Assembly: GCA_017473105.1 (NCBI GenBank)
Contig: JAFUNE010000005.1
Coordinates: 3,037 to 67,036 of the forward strand
Length of the DNA stretch: 64,000 nt
From: Bacilli bacterium
GTDB lineage: Bacteria > Bacillota_I > Bacilli_A > RF39 > UBA660
Direction: 5' to 3'
Positions within the stretch are counted from its first letter, which is position 1. Each line of letters starts with the position of its first letter. Below are positions 26,221-32,971 of this stretch, piece after piece. The translations under genes were made by a program, and so were the position numbers. Under the pieces are notes generated by a model. It was not told where the DNA came from and ran no database searches. It worked only from the letters and a program-made list of their open reading frames with translations.

Positions 26221-27510
26221 TTAATTCTTTTTATTTAAACTTTTTCCTTTTACATCTGATATTAATAATCCTAAAATTATATAAAAGCATGGTGCAACAT
26301 CTATAGTGCTTATGTTTGCAAATGCTGCAATGCAATAACTTACAAATGCCATAAATAGTGCAATTGAATAATTTTTTTCTAATTTGAATCCTTTTAAAAA
26401 CACAATTAAACAAATTAACATATACGCAACTAGTGCAAATATTCCATTTGTTACTCCAATTTGAATATATACGTTATGAGCTTTATCATAAAAAATTTTT
26501 CCACTTTGTGGATATACATCTCCAAATGTATCAAGCCCACTTCCATATAACCAGTATTCTTTAATAAGTGGAACACTCTTTAGCCATAAATTTATTCTTC
26601 CACTTCCAACTTTTTTTATCTCATCATTTTCTATTTTTGTCACTGTATCTTTAAGATCATTTGATATCACATATCTATCTGATATTGGATTATTATATAC
26701 TCTTATATGTAGGTATTTAAGTACCGTATCTGCAGTATAACATGTGAAAATGAATATAAATATTAATATAGCTATTCTTTTATAATATTTTCTCATTAAT
26801 ATTGCAAATAATATAAATGATAAAACATATGCTAGTAGTGGTCCAGATGAGGATGCAGTATATAGTGCTATGCTAAATAAAATATATAAAAGTAAATATC
26901 TTATTTTTCCTGTTTTTATAAAATATATTGTAGCAATTGATATTTGCATTGTCATATACAAACCAAAGAAATTAGGATTACTACATAATCCCATCGCCAT
27001 ATGTGGTCCATCTGAGAATTTACTTACCATATACATAAACGGTGTGAACGATTGTAATATTGCATATAAGCTTTGAAATATACCTATATATACGAAACAT
27101 TTTAACAAGTTCTTTTTATATTTTTCACTTTTTAAATTTTTTGCATTTAGAACAAGAAGATAATAATGAAGCATAGTAAATAATCCTTCATATCTATATT
27201 GTTCACCTAGAAAAGATTTTCTTACATCAACTGAAAAAACAGTTGCTATAACTGCCATTGCAATCAGAAAATATAATATATAATCGTAATATGTTATTTT
27301 TCTTTCTTCATCATATATGCTATAGAAATAAAGCAATAGTAAGAATATTACTGTTCCCCACATAAAATATACTCTACTTCTTGTTATCAAATATGGATTA
27401 ATTATACTTATTTGTGGAACATACGTTATAAATTTTAAGACTGGTATTCCAATCATTATTATAAGTATCATTCCGTATATCATTGTGTCTAATTTAACTT
27501 GTTTTTTCAT
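26221..27510 (-). CDS. O-antigen ligase/polymerase-like (Wzy_C) membrane protein
   Basis: A 429-residue polytopic membrane protein with about eleven membrane segments and one large extracellular loop containing GSGRINLWLKSVPLIKEYWLYGSGLDTF and YDKAHNVYIQIGVTNGIFAL. The R-x-x-L/W, G-x-G and HN patterns in that loop are typical of the O-antigen ligase/Wzy family, which joins or polymerises glycans on the outer face of the membrane. In a Gram-positive it would act on capsular, wall or glycoprotein glycans. Its stop codon is four bases from the -35 of the export operon. Own promoter at 27526-27555; AAAGAGGG ribosome site. Glycosylation of the neighbouring surface proteins is possible but unproven. 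Confidence 0.8.
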   Translation of the reverse strand: MKKQVKLDTMIYGMILIIMIGIPVLKFITYVPQISIINPYLITRSRVYFMWGTVIFLLLLYFYSIYDEERKITYYDYILYFLIAMAVIATVFSVDVRKSFLGEQYRYEGLFTMLHYYLLVLNAKNLKSEKYKKNLLKCFVYIGIFQSLYAILQSFTPFMYMVSKFSDGPHMAMGLCSNPNFFGLYMTMQISIATIYFIKTGKIRYLLLYILFSIALYTASSSGPLLAYVLSFILFAILMRKYYKRIAILIFIFIFTCYTADTVLKYLHIRVYNNPISDRYVISNDLKDTVTKIENDEIKKVGSGRINLWLKSVPLIKEYWLYGSGLDTFGDVYPQSGKIFYDKAHNVYIQIGVTNGIFALVAYMLICLIVFLKGFKLEKNYSIALFMAFVSYCIAAFANISTIDVAPCFYIILGLLISDVKGKSLNKKN

Positions 27511-27525
27511 AAACTACCCTCTTTC

Positions 27526-27555
27526 ATTGTATCAAAGAAATTATATAAATTGCAA
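27526..27555 (-). promoter_or_regulatory. Promoter of the O-antigen-ligase-like gene
   Basis: TTGCAA (27550-27555), 18-base spacer, TACAAT (27526-27531) with extended TGA. Confidence 0.55.
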
Positions 27556-27578
27556 ATAATATTACACTTTCTTTATAA

Positions 27579-27611
27579 AAAAGACTTATGGCTAAAAACC
27601 ACAAGTCTTTT
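27579..27611 (-). terminator. Terminator in repeat copy R1
   Basis: AAAAGACTT/AAGTCTTTT stem identical to that of the intact CotD-like gene, followed by T's; left behind the gene fragment. Confidence 0.7.
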
Positions 27612-27718
27612 CACATACATTACTTACTACATCTTCATTTGTACTTTTATACATTGGACTATACATGTGTCTATAAATATGATGATTTATTATTCTTGTA
27701 TTTATTGGAATAATATGT
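27592..27718 (-). pseudogene. 3' fragment of CotD-like coat gene
   Basis: The reading frame encodes the C-terminal part of the CotD-like protein (HIIPINTRIINHH, then Y-R-H-M-Y-S-P) and keeps the same TAG stop, but has no start codon: upstream sequence beyond 27718 is unrelated and belongs to the NERD gene side. Its missing 5' half is found at 31742-31929, four kilobases upstream, with the break at the same TGT. Confidence 0.8.
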
Positions 27719-27738
27719 CCTTGCCCTCTTTTGTAATA

Positions 27739-28524
27739 CTATTTTTTTATATATTTACATTTTGGATAACTAGAGCATCCTATAAATTTACCATATTTAC
27801 CGTTTCGTTCAACTAATTCATTACCACATTTAGGACATATCATATTATTTTCTAATTCTCTATCCTTATTAACTTTAACATTAATATCTTTCACATGTTG
27901 TTTTCTTAATGACTTATCTTCAATATTATTAGACATAATTATATTTGATAACTCTTTTACATTCTTATCAACAAGTAATTCTTTAAATTTTAAAATCTCA
28001 TTTTTTAAATAATCAACCTGTGTAACTATACTATTACTTTTAATATCAATCTTTGCTTGATTAGAAAAACATATAATAGATATAAAATACTTATCATCTA
28101 ATTTAAGTAAATTTGATAAGGATTTTATATGCCCATAATTTTGATGAATAGGATTAACAAAATAATTTTTTGTTTTTCCTAAATATTGACACCATTTATT
28201 ATCATATTCTTTTCCTTTAATCAAGCCATAATAGTTTTTCATTTCTATTACAAAAATCCCAAATTCTGATAAAACTAAATGATCAATTTGATGAGTTCCT
28301 CTTTCATCCTTTATCATAATATCATTTAAAACAATATATTGTTCTTTAGGTAATTTACTAAGTTCTAATTTCACCCAAAACTCACCCATGAATCCTCTAA
28401 ACTTTGGATAATATATTTTCAGCAATACACATAGAATTATTAATATGATTGTTTCTAATAATAATTTTGGATTATTTGAATATATATTTATAATTCCTTC
28501 AATAAAACCTTTGACAATTTCCAT
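27739..28524 (-). CDS. NERD-domain nuclease-like protein with topoisomerase-type zinc ribbon
   Basis: A 261-residue protein: N-terminal membrane segment (about 22-38), NERD domain (44-150) with Glu48, the DERGTHQIDHLVLSEFGIFVIEMKNYYG core (Asp81, Glu94, Lys96 as the D...ExK nuclease-like set), and a C-terminal zinc ribbon (CPKCGNEL ... KFIGCSSYPKCKY) like that at the end of type IA topoisomerases. NERD proteins are thought to act on DNA and are frequent in mobile or defence contexts. Own extended -10 (28542-28550) just after the BRO-like gene. Membrane tethering plus DNA-binding ribbon suggests action at the envelope, for example on incoming DNA; this is an inference. Confidence 0.8.
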   Translation of the reverse strand: MEIVKGFIEGIINIYSNNPKLLLETIILIILCVLLKIYYPKFRGFMGEFWVKLELSKLPKEQYIVLNDIMIKDERGTHQIDHLVLSEFGIFVIEMKNYYGLIKGKEYDNKWCQYLGKTKNYFVNPIHQNYGHIKSLSNLLKLDDKYFISIICFSNQAKIDIKSNSIVTQVDYLKNEILKFKELLVDKNVKELSNIIMSNNIEDKSLRKQHVKDINVKVNKDRELENNMICPKCGNELVERNGKYGKFIGCSSYPKCKYIKK

Positions 28525-28541
28525 AGTACACCTCTAAGGAT

Positions 28542-28550
28542 ATTATAACA
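28542..28550 (-). promoter_or_regulatory. Extended -10 before the NERD gene
   Basis: TGTTATAAT, 18 bases before the start codon at 28524; AGAGGTG ribosome site between them. Confidence 0.45.
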
Positions 28551-28551
28551 T

Positions 28552-29415
28552 TTATTCTTTATTTTCTATCATTAAATCATCTTCAACATATTTATATGAT
28601 AATGCATTATCTTTACTAACTACAGTTTCACCTAAATTCTTTTCTATATCATCACGAGCTACTTTAGCAGCATGTCCACCCATTTTAGCAACTTTCTTAT
28701 TTTGTTCTAATCCTAATGGTCTATGTTTCTTAGCAAGTTCTCTTGTTGCTATTTCTCCTAAGTCAGCAAGTGCCACTTCAATATCGGTCATATTATCTCT
28801 TAAAGATTCTTTTCTTAAACCCTTATATTGTTTATACTGTTTTGCAGTTAAACCAGACCACTCTTTATATATTTCATTAGTAAGTATTGCATATTCTACT
28901 TCTTCAGTAACTCCATTGCTATTCCATACATCAGTTAATTTCTTTCTATCTTGAATACCTTTAATTCTTTTGATAATCCAATCTTCATCATATCCTTTAG
29001 TACGATAAGTGTCTATTGCTCTTTGAACAGTTATTGATGGATCAAATACTTCATCAATTCTCTCCTTACCTAATCTAGCTAACCATAATTTCATTGGTTC
29101 TGCATTAGGACTTGGAATTGATTCTATTATTCTAAATATACCTTCAATATCAACAACATCTGTTGAACGATATTTACCATCTTGAGCTTTTAGTTTCAAC
29201 TGGTTACAATTTGTAACCGTTTCATTTCCTTCTTTTTTCAATCTATGTTTTAATACTTTCCAATAGTTTCTAGAATCTTGATAATCATTTTCCATCAGAG
29301 CATTAACAATATCTATAACACTTATATAATACTTTTCTTCATCTTTGTTCCATACTGTTCTAATAGTTTTATCGTTAAACATTTTATTTATTAAATGCAT
29401 TTGTGCTTCTTTCAT
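28552..29415 (-). CDS. BRO-N/antirepressor-like protein (DinD-type)
   Basis: A 287-residue cytosolic protein. The N-terminal half follows the BRO family pattern: IRTVWNKDEEKYYISVIDIVNAL, a DSRNYWKVLKHRL helix, KLKAQDGKYRSTDVVDIEGIFRIIESIPSPNAEPMKLWLARLGKERIDE. The C-terminal half (VEYAILTNEIYKEWSGLTAKQYKQYKGL ... GGHAAKVARDDIE) is the type seen in DNA-damage-inducible protein D and phage antirepressors. Such proteins modulate phage or SOS gene expression and mark prophage remnants and islands. AGGAGG ribosome site; sits between the CotD-like gene and the NERD gene. Confidence 0.8.
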   Translation of the reverse strand: MKEAQMHLINKMFNDKTIRTVWNKDEEKYYISVIDIVNALMENDYQDSRNYWKVLKHRLKKEGNETVTNCNQLKLKAQDGKYRSTDVVDIEGIFRIIESIPSPNAEPMKLWLARLGKERIDEVFDPSITVQRAIDTYRTKGYDEDWIIKRIKGIQDRKKLTDVWNSNGVTEEVEYAILTNEIYKEWSGLTAKQYKQYKGLRKESLRDNMTDIEVALADLGEIATRELAKKHRPLGLEQNKKVAKMGGHAAKVARDDIEKNLGETVVSKDNALSYKYVEDDLMIENKE

Positions 29416-29471
29416 AATACCTCCTAATATTATTATTAGTGATATCTTTCTGAAATACTTCTTTTTTTAAA

Positions 29472-29504
29472 AAAAGACTTATGGCTAAAAACCACAAGTC
29501 TTTT
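29472..29504 (-). terminator. Terminator of the CotD-like gene
   Basis: AAAAGACTT/AAGTCTTTT stem with a partly paired loop, overlapping the TAG stop, followed by T's. Confidence 0.8.
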
Positions 29505-29796
29505 CACATACATTACTTACTACATCTTCATTTGTACTTGTATACATTGGACTATACGTGTGTCTATAAATATGATGATTTATTATTCTTGTATTTATTG
29601 GAATAATATGTGGAACTTCATGCATTATTTCTCTATGAACACATCTTTCTCTTGGACATTCATATATTGGTGGACACATTATTGGTGGAGTCATACATGG
29701 TGTATACATTTCTTGATTATACATCATTTCGTCACCTTTTAATTTTATTTCACCTTCTACACTGTAATTTTGATACATTCCAGTTTTATCTGTCAT
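29485..29796 (-). CDS. CotD-like spore coat protein
   Basis: A 103-residue protein without signal peptide. It is rich in Met, Pro and Cys in the first half (TPCMTPPIMCPPIYECPRERC) and has a C-terminal segment VPHIIPINTRIINHHIYRH that resembles the VPHIHPxHTTxVNHxxxxH core of Bacillus CotD, ending in a CEKTCGF tail. CotD is an inner-coat protein made in the mother cell. The call is strengthened by an upstream sequence matching the sigma-K consensus (29819-29845). Intact member of a set of one full and two half copies flanking the accessory island. Ribosome site AAAGGAGAG. Confidence 0.75.
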   Translation of the reverse strand: MTDKTGMYQNYSVEGEIKLKGDEMMYNQEMYTPCMTPPIMCPPIYECPRERCVHREIMHEVPHIIPINTRIINHHIYRHTYSPMYTSTNEDVVSNVCEKTCGF

Positions 29797-29818
29797 AAAA
29801 CACTCTCCTTTACATATT

Positions 29819-29845
29819 TAGTGTATGTAAAAGTATTTTTTTAGT
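29819..29845 (-). promoter_or_regulatory. Sigma-K-type promoter of the CotD-like gene
   Basis: AC, 16-base spacer, CATACACTA, which fits the sigma-K consensus AC-N16/17-CATAnnnTA exactly; 22 bases before the ATG. It implies late mother-cell expression. Confidence 0.7.
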
Positions 29846-29868
29846 TTAGGTGAAACGCATATTATTTA

Positions 29869-30621
29869 TTATTTATTTTCTTCTATTTCAAAATCTAATA
29901 GTTCTTCACACATTTTTTTATATAAATCCTGTTCGTGACCGATAGTATCAATTAAAAACATTTTATCATTTTCATATTCTTTTAAACCTCTCATATAATA
30001 TTGTTTATCGTCATCTAAAATAATGAAAGGCATTATATTATTTCTCAAACACTCTTTAAACATAATAATTCTACCGACACGACCATTTCCATCACCAAAT
30101 GGATGTATTCTTTCAAATCTAAAATGAAAATCAACTATATCTTCTAAAGTAATATTAGTTTTAGAATTATAGTCATTTAATAATTCTTCTATTTCTTTTT
30201 CCACATCTTCCGGTGCTGTAGTTTTAATAACTTCAACTACTCCTATAATATTAGGAATAATTTTAAACCCTCCAACATTATATCTAGGATCTTCTTCATC
30301 ACTAGTATTTCTTTTTAAAATCTTATTCATTTCAATTATCATGTCTTTAGTTAATAACTCATCAACATGATTTAATATATAGTCAAATAATTTAAAATGA
30401 TTTTTAGATTCAATTAAATCATCTAATTTAATTAAATCATCATTTTTAGGAATAAAAGATGATGTATTAAATATTGCTTCTGTTTGTTCACTAGTTAATC
30501 TACTACCTTCAATTTTATTTGAATTATATGCAAAATTAACTTGTGAATAATGATATATATTTCCTTTAAATTTAGATTCTTTTTGTTTAATTAATTCACT
30601 TTTAATTTTAGTTATATTCAT
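29869..30621 (-). CDS. Class II Fic protein (AMPylase)
   Basis: A 250-residue Fic-domain enzyme, predicted to transfer AMP (or another nucleotide moiety) to a hydroxyl of a target protein. The full catalytic motif HPFGDGNGRVGR is at 173-184 (His173). The N-terminal SNKIEG at 34-39 is the inhibitory (S/T)xxxE(G/N) helix, which places it in the self-inhibited class II; Glu38 would block ATP in the resting state. A GVVEVIKTTAPEDV flap precedes the active site. Target unknown; the island location next to a BRO-like and a NERD protein fits a stress or anti-phage role. GAAGGTGAG ribosome site. Confidence 0.9.
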   Translation of the reverse strand: MNITKIKSELIKQKESKFKGNIYHYSQVNFAYNSNKIEGSRLTSEQTEAIFNTSSFIPKNDDLIKLDDLIESKNHFKLFDYILNHVDELLTKDMIIEMNKILKRNTSDEEDPRYNVGGFKIIPNIIGVVEVIKTTAPEDVEKEIEELLNDYNSKTNITLEDIVDFHFRFERIHPFGDGNGRVGRIIMFKECLRNNIMPFIILDDDKQYYMRGLKEYENDKMFLIDTIGHEQDLYKKMCEELLDFEIEENK

Positions 30622-30658
30622 AATTCATCTCACCTTCAAATAATTTTATGCTATTTAA

Positions 30659-31618
30659 TCAGTCAAATAAACTTCCAAAAAAAACATCTTTTTCTTCTTT
30701 ACAGCTAGATTTTCCTTTATCTTTTTTTTCTTCTTTAATTACATAATTAATAGTTTCTCTTCTTTTTTTATCCCATTTTTCTTCAATTTCGCTACTCCAA
30801 TTTTCTGTGTAAATAATTGATTTTGCTTTTAAACATGCTTCGTCATATTTTTTTTCTTCAACCAGATCCATCACTTCATCAACAATCATTTGAAGTTCTT
30901 CTTCTTGCTTTATTGATTTTTTTTCTTCATCATTAAAGTACTTAATAAATGTAAAATAATAAAATAGTATAAATACTATAATTATTAATCCCCATTTTAA
31001 TACACCTAATTTAAATTTTCTTATTTCTTCATTCTTCTTGTAGTTATATTTTTTATCTGCTAGTTCTTTATTATATTCATGGAATTTGTCTGCCATTGTT
31101 TCTTCATGTTTCATTTTTTTTATTTTTGTTTTAGAACGATATGCTTCATTTGATAAACCTTCAAAAAAAATAGTTGATTTGCAATAATCACATTTGCAAG
31201 AATCTAGAAGTTCTTCATCTAATTCCAAAGTTGCGCCACAACTTGGACATTTAAGACTTTTTAACTCCTTTTTTTTCATTTCTTTTACATCTAAATGATA
31301 CTTTATATTTTTAAAAATTAAAAACACATCACCTTTTGTATTATCTGGTTTTATTTTTCCAAGTCCTTTTAATTTTAATTTATCACCATCAGTAATTCTA
31401 TTTGGAACCTTAACAACTACTTTTTTCCCTGTTTCTTCAATAGTTATTTCTATTTTTGTATAATCAGTACTTTTTCCATATAAATCTACGTTTTTGACGA
31501 TTTGTTCAATATTGTACTCATTTTTATTATTTTTCCTTACACTAGTGCCACAATTTTCACAAAATTCATCTTCTATTTCTAATTCGTAGCCACATTTTCT
31601 ACAAAATTTTTTTCTCAT
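30659..31618 (-). CDS. Zinc-ribbon membrane protein with DnaJ-C-like segment
   Basis: A 319-residue protein with an unusual order of parts: N-terminal zinc ribbon (FCRKCGYELEIEDEFCENCG), a segment resembling a substrate-binding domain of DnaJ (VVVKVPNRITDGDKLKLKGLG ... GDVFLIF), a second zinc ribbon (CPSCGATLELDEELLDSCKCDYC), a charged helix, one membrane segment (about 209-226) and a C-terminal extracellular helical part ending in a Lys/Glu-rich tail. The ATG at 31618 follows GAGGTGAG. It is the first gene of the island next to the 5' CotD fragment, followed by the Fic gene. A quality-control or signalling role is only suggested by the parts. Confidence 0.6.
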   Translation of the reverse strand: MRKKFCRKCGYELEIEDEFCENCGTSVRKNNKNEYNIEQIVKNVDLYGKSTDYTKIEITIEETGKKVVVKVPNRITDGDKLKLKGLGKIKPDNTKGDVFLIFKNIKYHLDVKEMKKKELKSLKCPSCGATLELDEELLDSCKCDYCKSTIFFEGLSNEAYRSKTKIKKMKHEETMADKFHEYNKELADKKYNYKKNEEIRKFKLGVLKWGLIIIVFILFYYFTFIKYFNDEEKKSIKQEEELQMIVDEVMDLVEEKKYDEACLKAKSIIYTENWSSEIEEKWDKKRRETINYVIKEEKKDKGKSSCKEEKDVFFGSLFD

Positions 31619-31647
31619 AGAACTCACCTCAAAAACTATCTATATCA

Positions 31648-31656
31648 ATTATACCA
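31648..31656 (-). promoter_or_regulatory. Extended -10 of the zinc-ribbon gene
   Basis: TGGTATAAT, 30 bases upstream of the ATG. Confidence 0.5.
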
Positions 31657-31734
31657 CACAAAAAGACATTTCTTATCAAAATGCCTTTAGTTTGTACTTA
31701 TTTTCTCTTAACATTTTTGGTCTATCATAAATTA

Positions 31735-31929
31735 TCACTCTTGTGGAACTTCATGCATTATTTCTCTATGAACACATCTTTCTCTTGGACATTCATATAT
31801 TGGTGGACACATTACTGGTGGAGTCATACATGGTGTATACATTTCTTGATTATACATCATTTCGTCACCTTTTAATTTTATTTCACCTTCTACACTGTAA
31901 TTTTGATACATTCCAGTTTTATCTGTCAT
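31735..31929 (-). pseudogene. 5' fragment of CotD-like coat gene
   Basis: Encodes the first 61 residues of the CotD-like protein nearly unchanged (one Ile to Val), then diverges after MHEVP and stops within three codons. The sigma-K-type promoter is intact, and the ribosome site is changed from GGAGAG to GGATAG. The break after TGT (31742-31744 on the plus strand) corresponds exactly to the start of the 3' fragment at 27718. It might still yield a 64-residue peptide in the mother cell. Confidence 0.8.
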
Positions 31930-31984
31930 AAAACACTATCCTTTACATATTTAGTGTATGTAAAAGTATTTTTTTAGTTTAGGT
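31742..31984. repeat. Repeat copy R3 (promoter and 5' half of the CotD-like unit)
   Basis: 243 bases matching 29609-29851 with only a few substitutions; similarity fades beyond 31984 at the 3' end of the gene at 32001. Confidence 0.9.
31952..31978 (-). promoter_or_regulatory. Sigma-K-type promoter in repeat copy R3
   Basis: The same AC-N16-CATACACTA arrangement as at 29819-29845, unchanged, in front of the 5' gene fragment. Confidence 0.65.
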
Positions 31985-32000
31985 AAAATGTATATATTAT

Positions 32001-32441
32001 TTAATATTTCAATAGCAACTCATAAACTTCATCTTGTCTTTGTCTTTCTGATTCAAATACATCTATATCATCAGTTAATATATAACTTCCAGTTTCTATA
32101 AATTCTTGATTATAATTTTTCATTAATAAAAGCCACTTGTTTGCTTGTTCTTGCGATAAGTGAATCATCTCTAAATATTGTTGTTCTTCATCATATAATC
32201 CAAACCAATTTTGATTATATGGTCTATCATCTACATATATTGTATCTCCAAATATTGATAACATTAATTCTTTATAATTCTCATTTGTAAATTCTATTTT
32301 ATAATTATATTTCCTAAATAATTCATTTAATCTTTGAACTATTTGGTTAATGCTTTTATCTTGAAAATCTATTTTATTTGTACTTCCATAATAATATGCA
32401 TTAGATATCATTATTCGAATTATCAATTCCATTTCGCTCAT
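32001..32441 (-). CDS. Hypothetical 146-aa protein
   Basis: I do not recognise this protein. It has no signal or membrane segment. The N-terminal MSEMELIIRIMISNAYYYGSTNK helix, a DKSINQIVQRLNELFRKYNY helix, an Asp/Tyr/Trp-rich centre (YVDDRPYNQNWFGLYDEEQQYLEM) and a C-terminal helix rich in Glu and Arg can be seen. The ATG at 32441 follows AGGTGAT, so it is preferred to the ATG seven codons upstream, which would leave no leader after the promoter at 32463-32471. It lies just upstream of the 5' CotD fragment. Confidence 0.55.
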   Translation of the reverse strand: MSEMELIIRIMISNAYYYGSTNKIDFQDKSINQIVQRLNELFRKYNYKIEFTNENYKELMLSIFGDTIYVDDRPYNQNWFGLYDEEQQYLEMIHLSQEQANKWLLLMKNYNQEFIETGSYILTDDIDVFESERQRQDEVYELLLKY

Positions 32442-32462
32442 TTTATCACCTAATTGAACCAT

Positions 32463-32471
32463 ATTATATCA
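32463..32471 (-). promoter_or_regulatory. Extended -10 of the 32001-32441 gene
   Basis: TGATATAAT (in TGTGATATAAT), 21 bases before the chosen ATG. Confidence 0.55.
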
Positions 32472-32490
32472 CAATTTTATTTACTAAAAA

Positions 32491-32511
32491 AAGTAGATTT
32501 TAAATCTACTT
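32491..32511 (-). terminator. Terminator-like hairpin beside the IS-derived element
   Basis: AAGTAGATT/AATCTACTT stem with TTA loop, followed by seven T on the minus strand. Its right end abuts the terminal repeat of the 32509-32701 element. Confidence 0.7.
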
Positions 32512-32701
32512 CAGAGTGTAGACAAAACTCATATTAAAAATTTATTAAAGAATTATTATTTAAAAGTGGGAGAAAAGCATCAAAATTAAGAGCATTTTTG
32601 TATAACAATTATATAAATATGCTCTTTTTTAGATAAAAAGTAGGAACAAAAAAGGCCATTCAAAGTCTATTTAAAAAGTAGACTTTGTCAACGGCCTGAA
32701 G
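32509..32701. mobile_element. Non-coding IS-derived element (MITE-like) with terminal inverted repeats
   Basis: 193 bases without a gene, bounded by imperfect inverted repeats: left CTTCAGAGTGTAGACAAAAC, right end the inverse of CTTCAGGCCGTTGACAAAGT. The shared core GT-x-GACAAA resembles termini I associate with IS1182-type elements in Firmicutes. Inside are a hairpin AAGAGCAT/ATGCTCTT with T's after it and a long right-hand hairpin (32653-32697, arms CAAAGTCTA/TAGACTTTG). It fills most of the gene-free gap between 32441 and 32726. Confidence 0.6.
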
Positions 32702-32725
32702 AATATTTTAATTAAAATTTTCCTA

Positions 32726-32962
32726 TTATTTATAATAGTTTTTCATTCCTTCTGGAAGTCCAATTGGCATTTGATCATTTGGTTTTTCTGGTGGATTTCC
32801 CATTTGTGAATTAGGTTCAAACATCTCATGATTCATTTGTGGTCTATTCATTTCACCTTGTATTCCTTTTAAGTAAATCATAAATCCTATCGTTGTTATT
32901 ATTGAGCCAAATAATAATCCTATAATAAATGTTAATATTCTATTTTTTATTGTCTTTTTCAT
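32726..32962 (-). CDS. Small membrane protein with Met/Pro-rich tail
   Basis: A 78-residue protein: basic start (MKKTIKNR), one membrane segment (about 9-31), then a soluble tail rich in Met, Pro, Asn and Gln (MNRPQMNHEMF, GNPPEKPNDQMP). No catalytic motif. It directly follows the Cthe_2159-like gene with a 9-base gap, so the two are one operon and the proteins may act together at the cell surface. A metal-binding role for the Met-rich tail is possible but unsupported. Confidence 0.6.
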   Translation of the reverse strand: MKKTIKNRILTFIIGLLFGSIITTIGFMIYLKGIQGEMNRPQMNHEMFEPNSQMGNPPEKPNDQMPIGLPEGMKNYYK

Positions 32963-32971
32963 TATTTTCTC

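Larger units (their letters stand above)
27577..27718. repeat. Repeat copy R1 (3' half of the CotD-like gene)
   Basis: 142 bases matching 29470-29611 with two visible substitutions. It includes the terminator and the coding sequence for the last 40 or so residues of the CotD-like protein. It stops abruptly at TGT (27716-27718). Confidence 0.9.
29470..29851. repeat. Repeat copy R2 (intact CotD-like unit)
   Basis: Intact reference copy. 29470-29611 is repeated at 27577-27718 and 29609-29851 at 31742-31984, so the two partial copies together reconstitute exactly one unit, overlapping only in TGT (29609-29611). Confidence 0.9.

Noticed and set aside
29560..31931. Trp/His-rich plus-strand frames at 29560-29798 and 31681-31931
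   Set aside because: They are antisense to the CotD-like gene and its 5' fragment; the duplication of these frames merely follows from the repeat.
32509..32701. Hairpin-rich region as a CRISPR leader or small CRISPR array
   Set aside because: No repeated unit with regular spacing; the inverted ends fit an insertion-element relic better.
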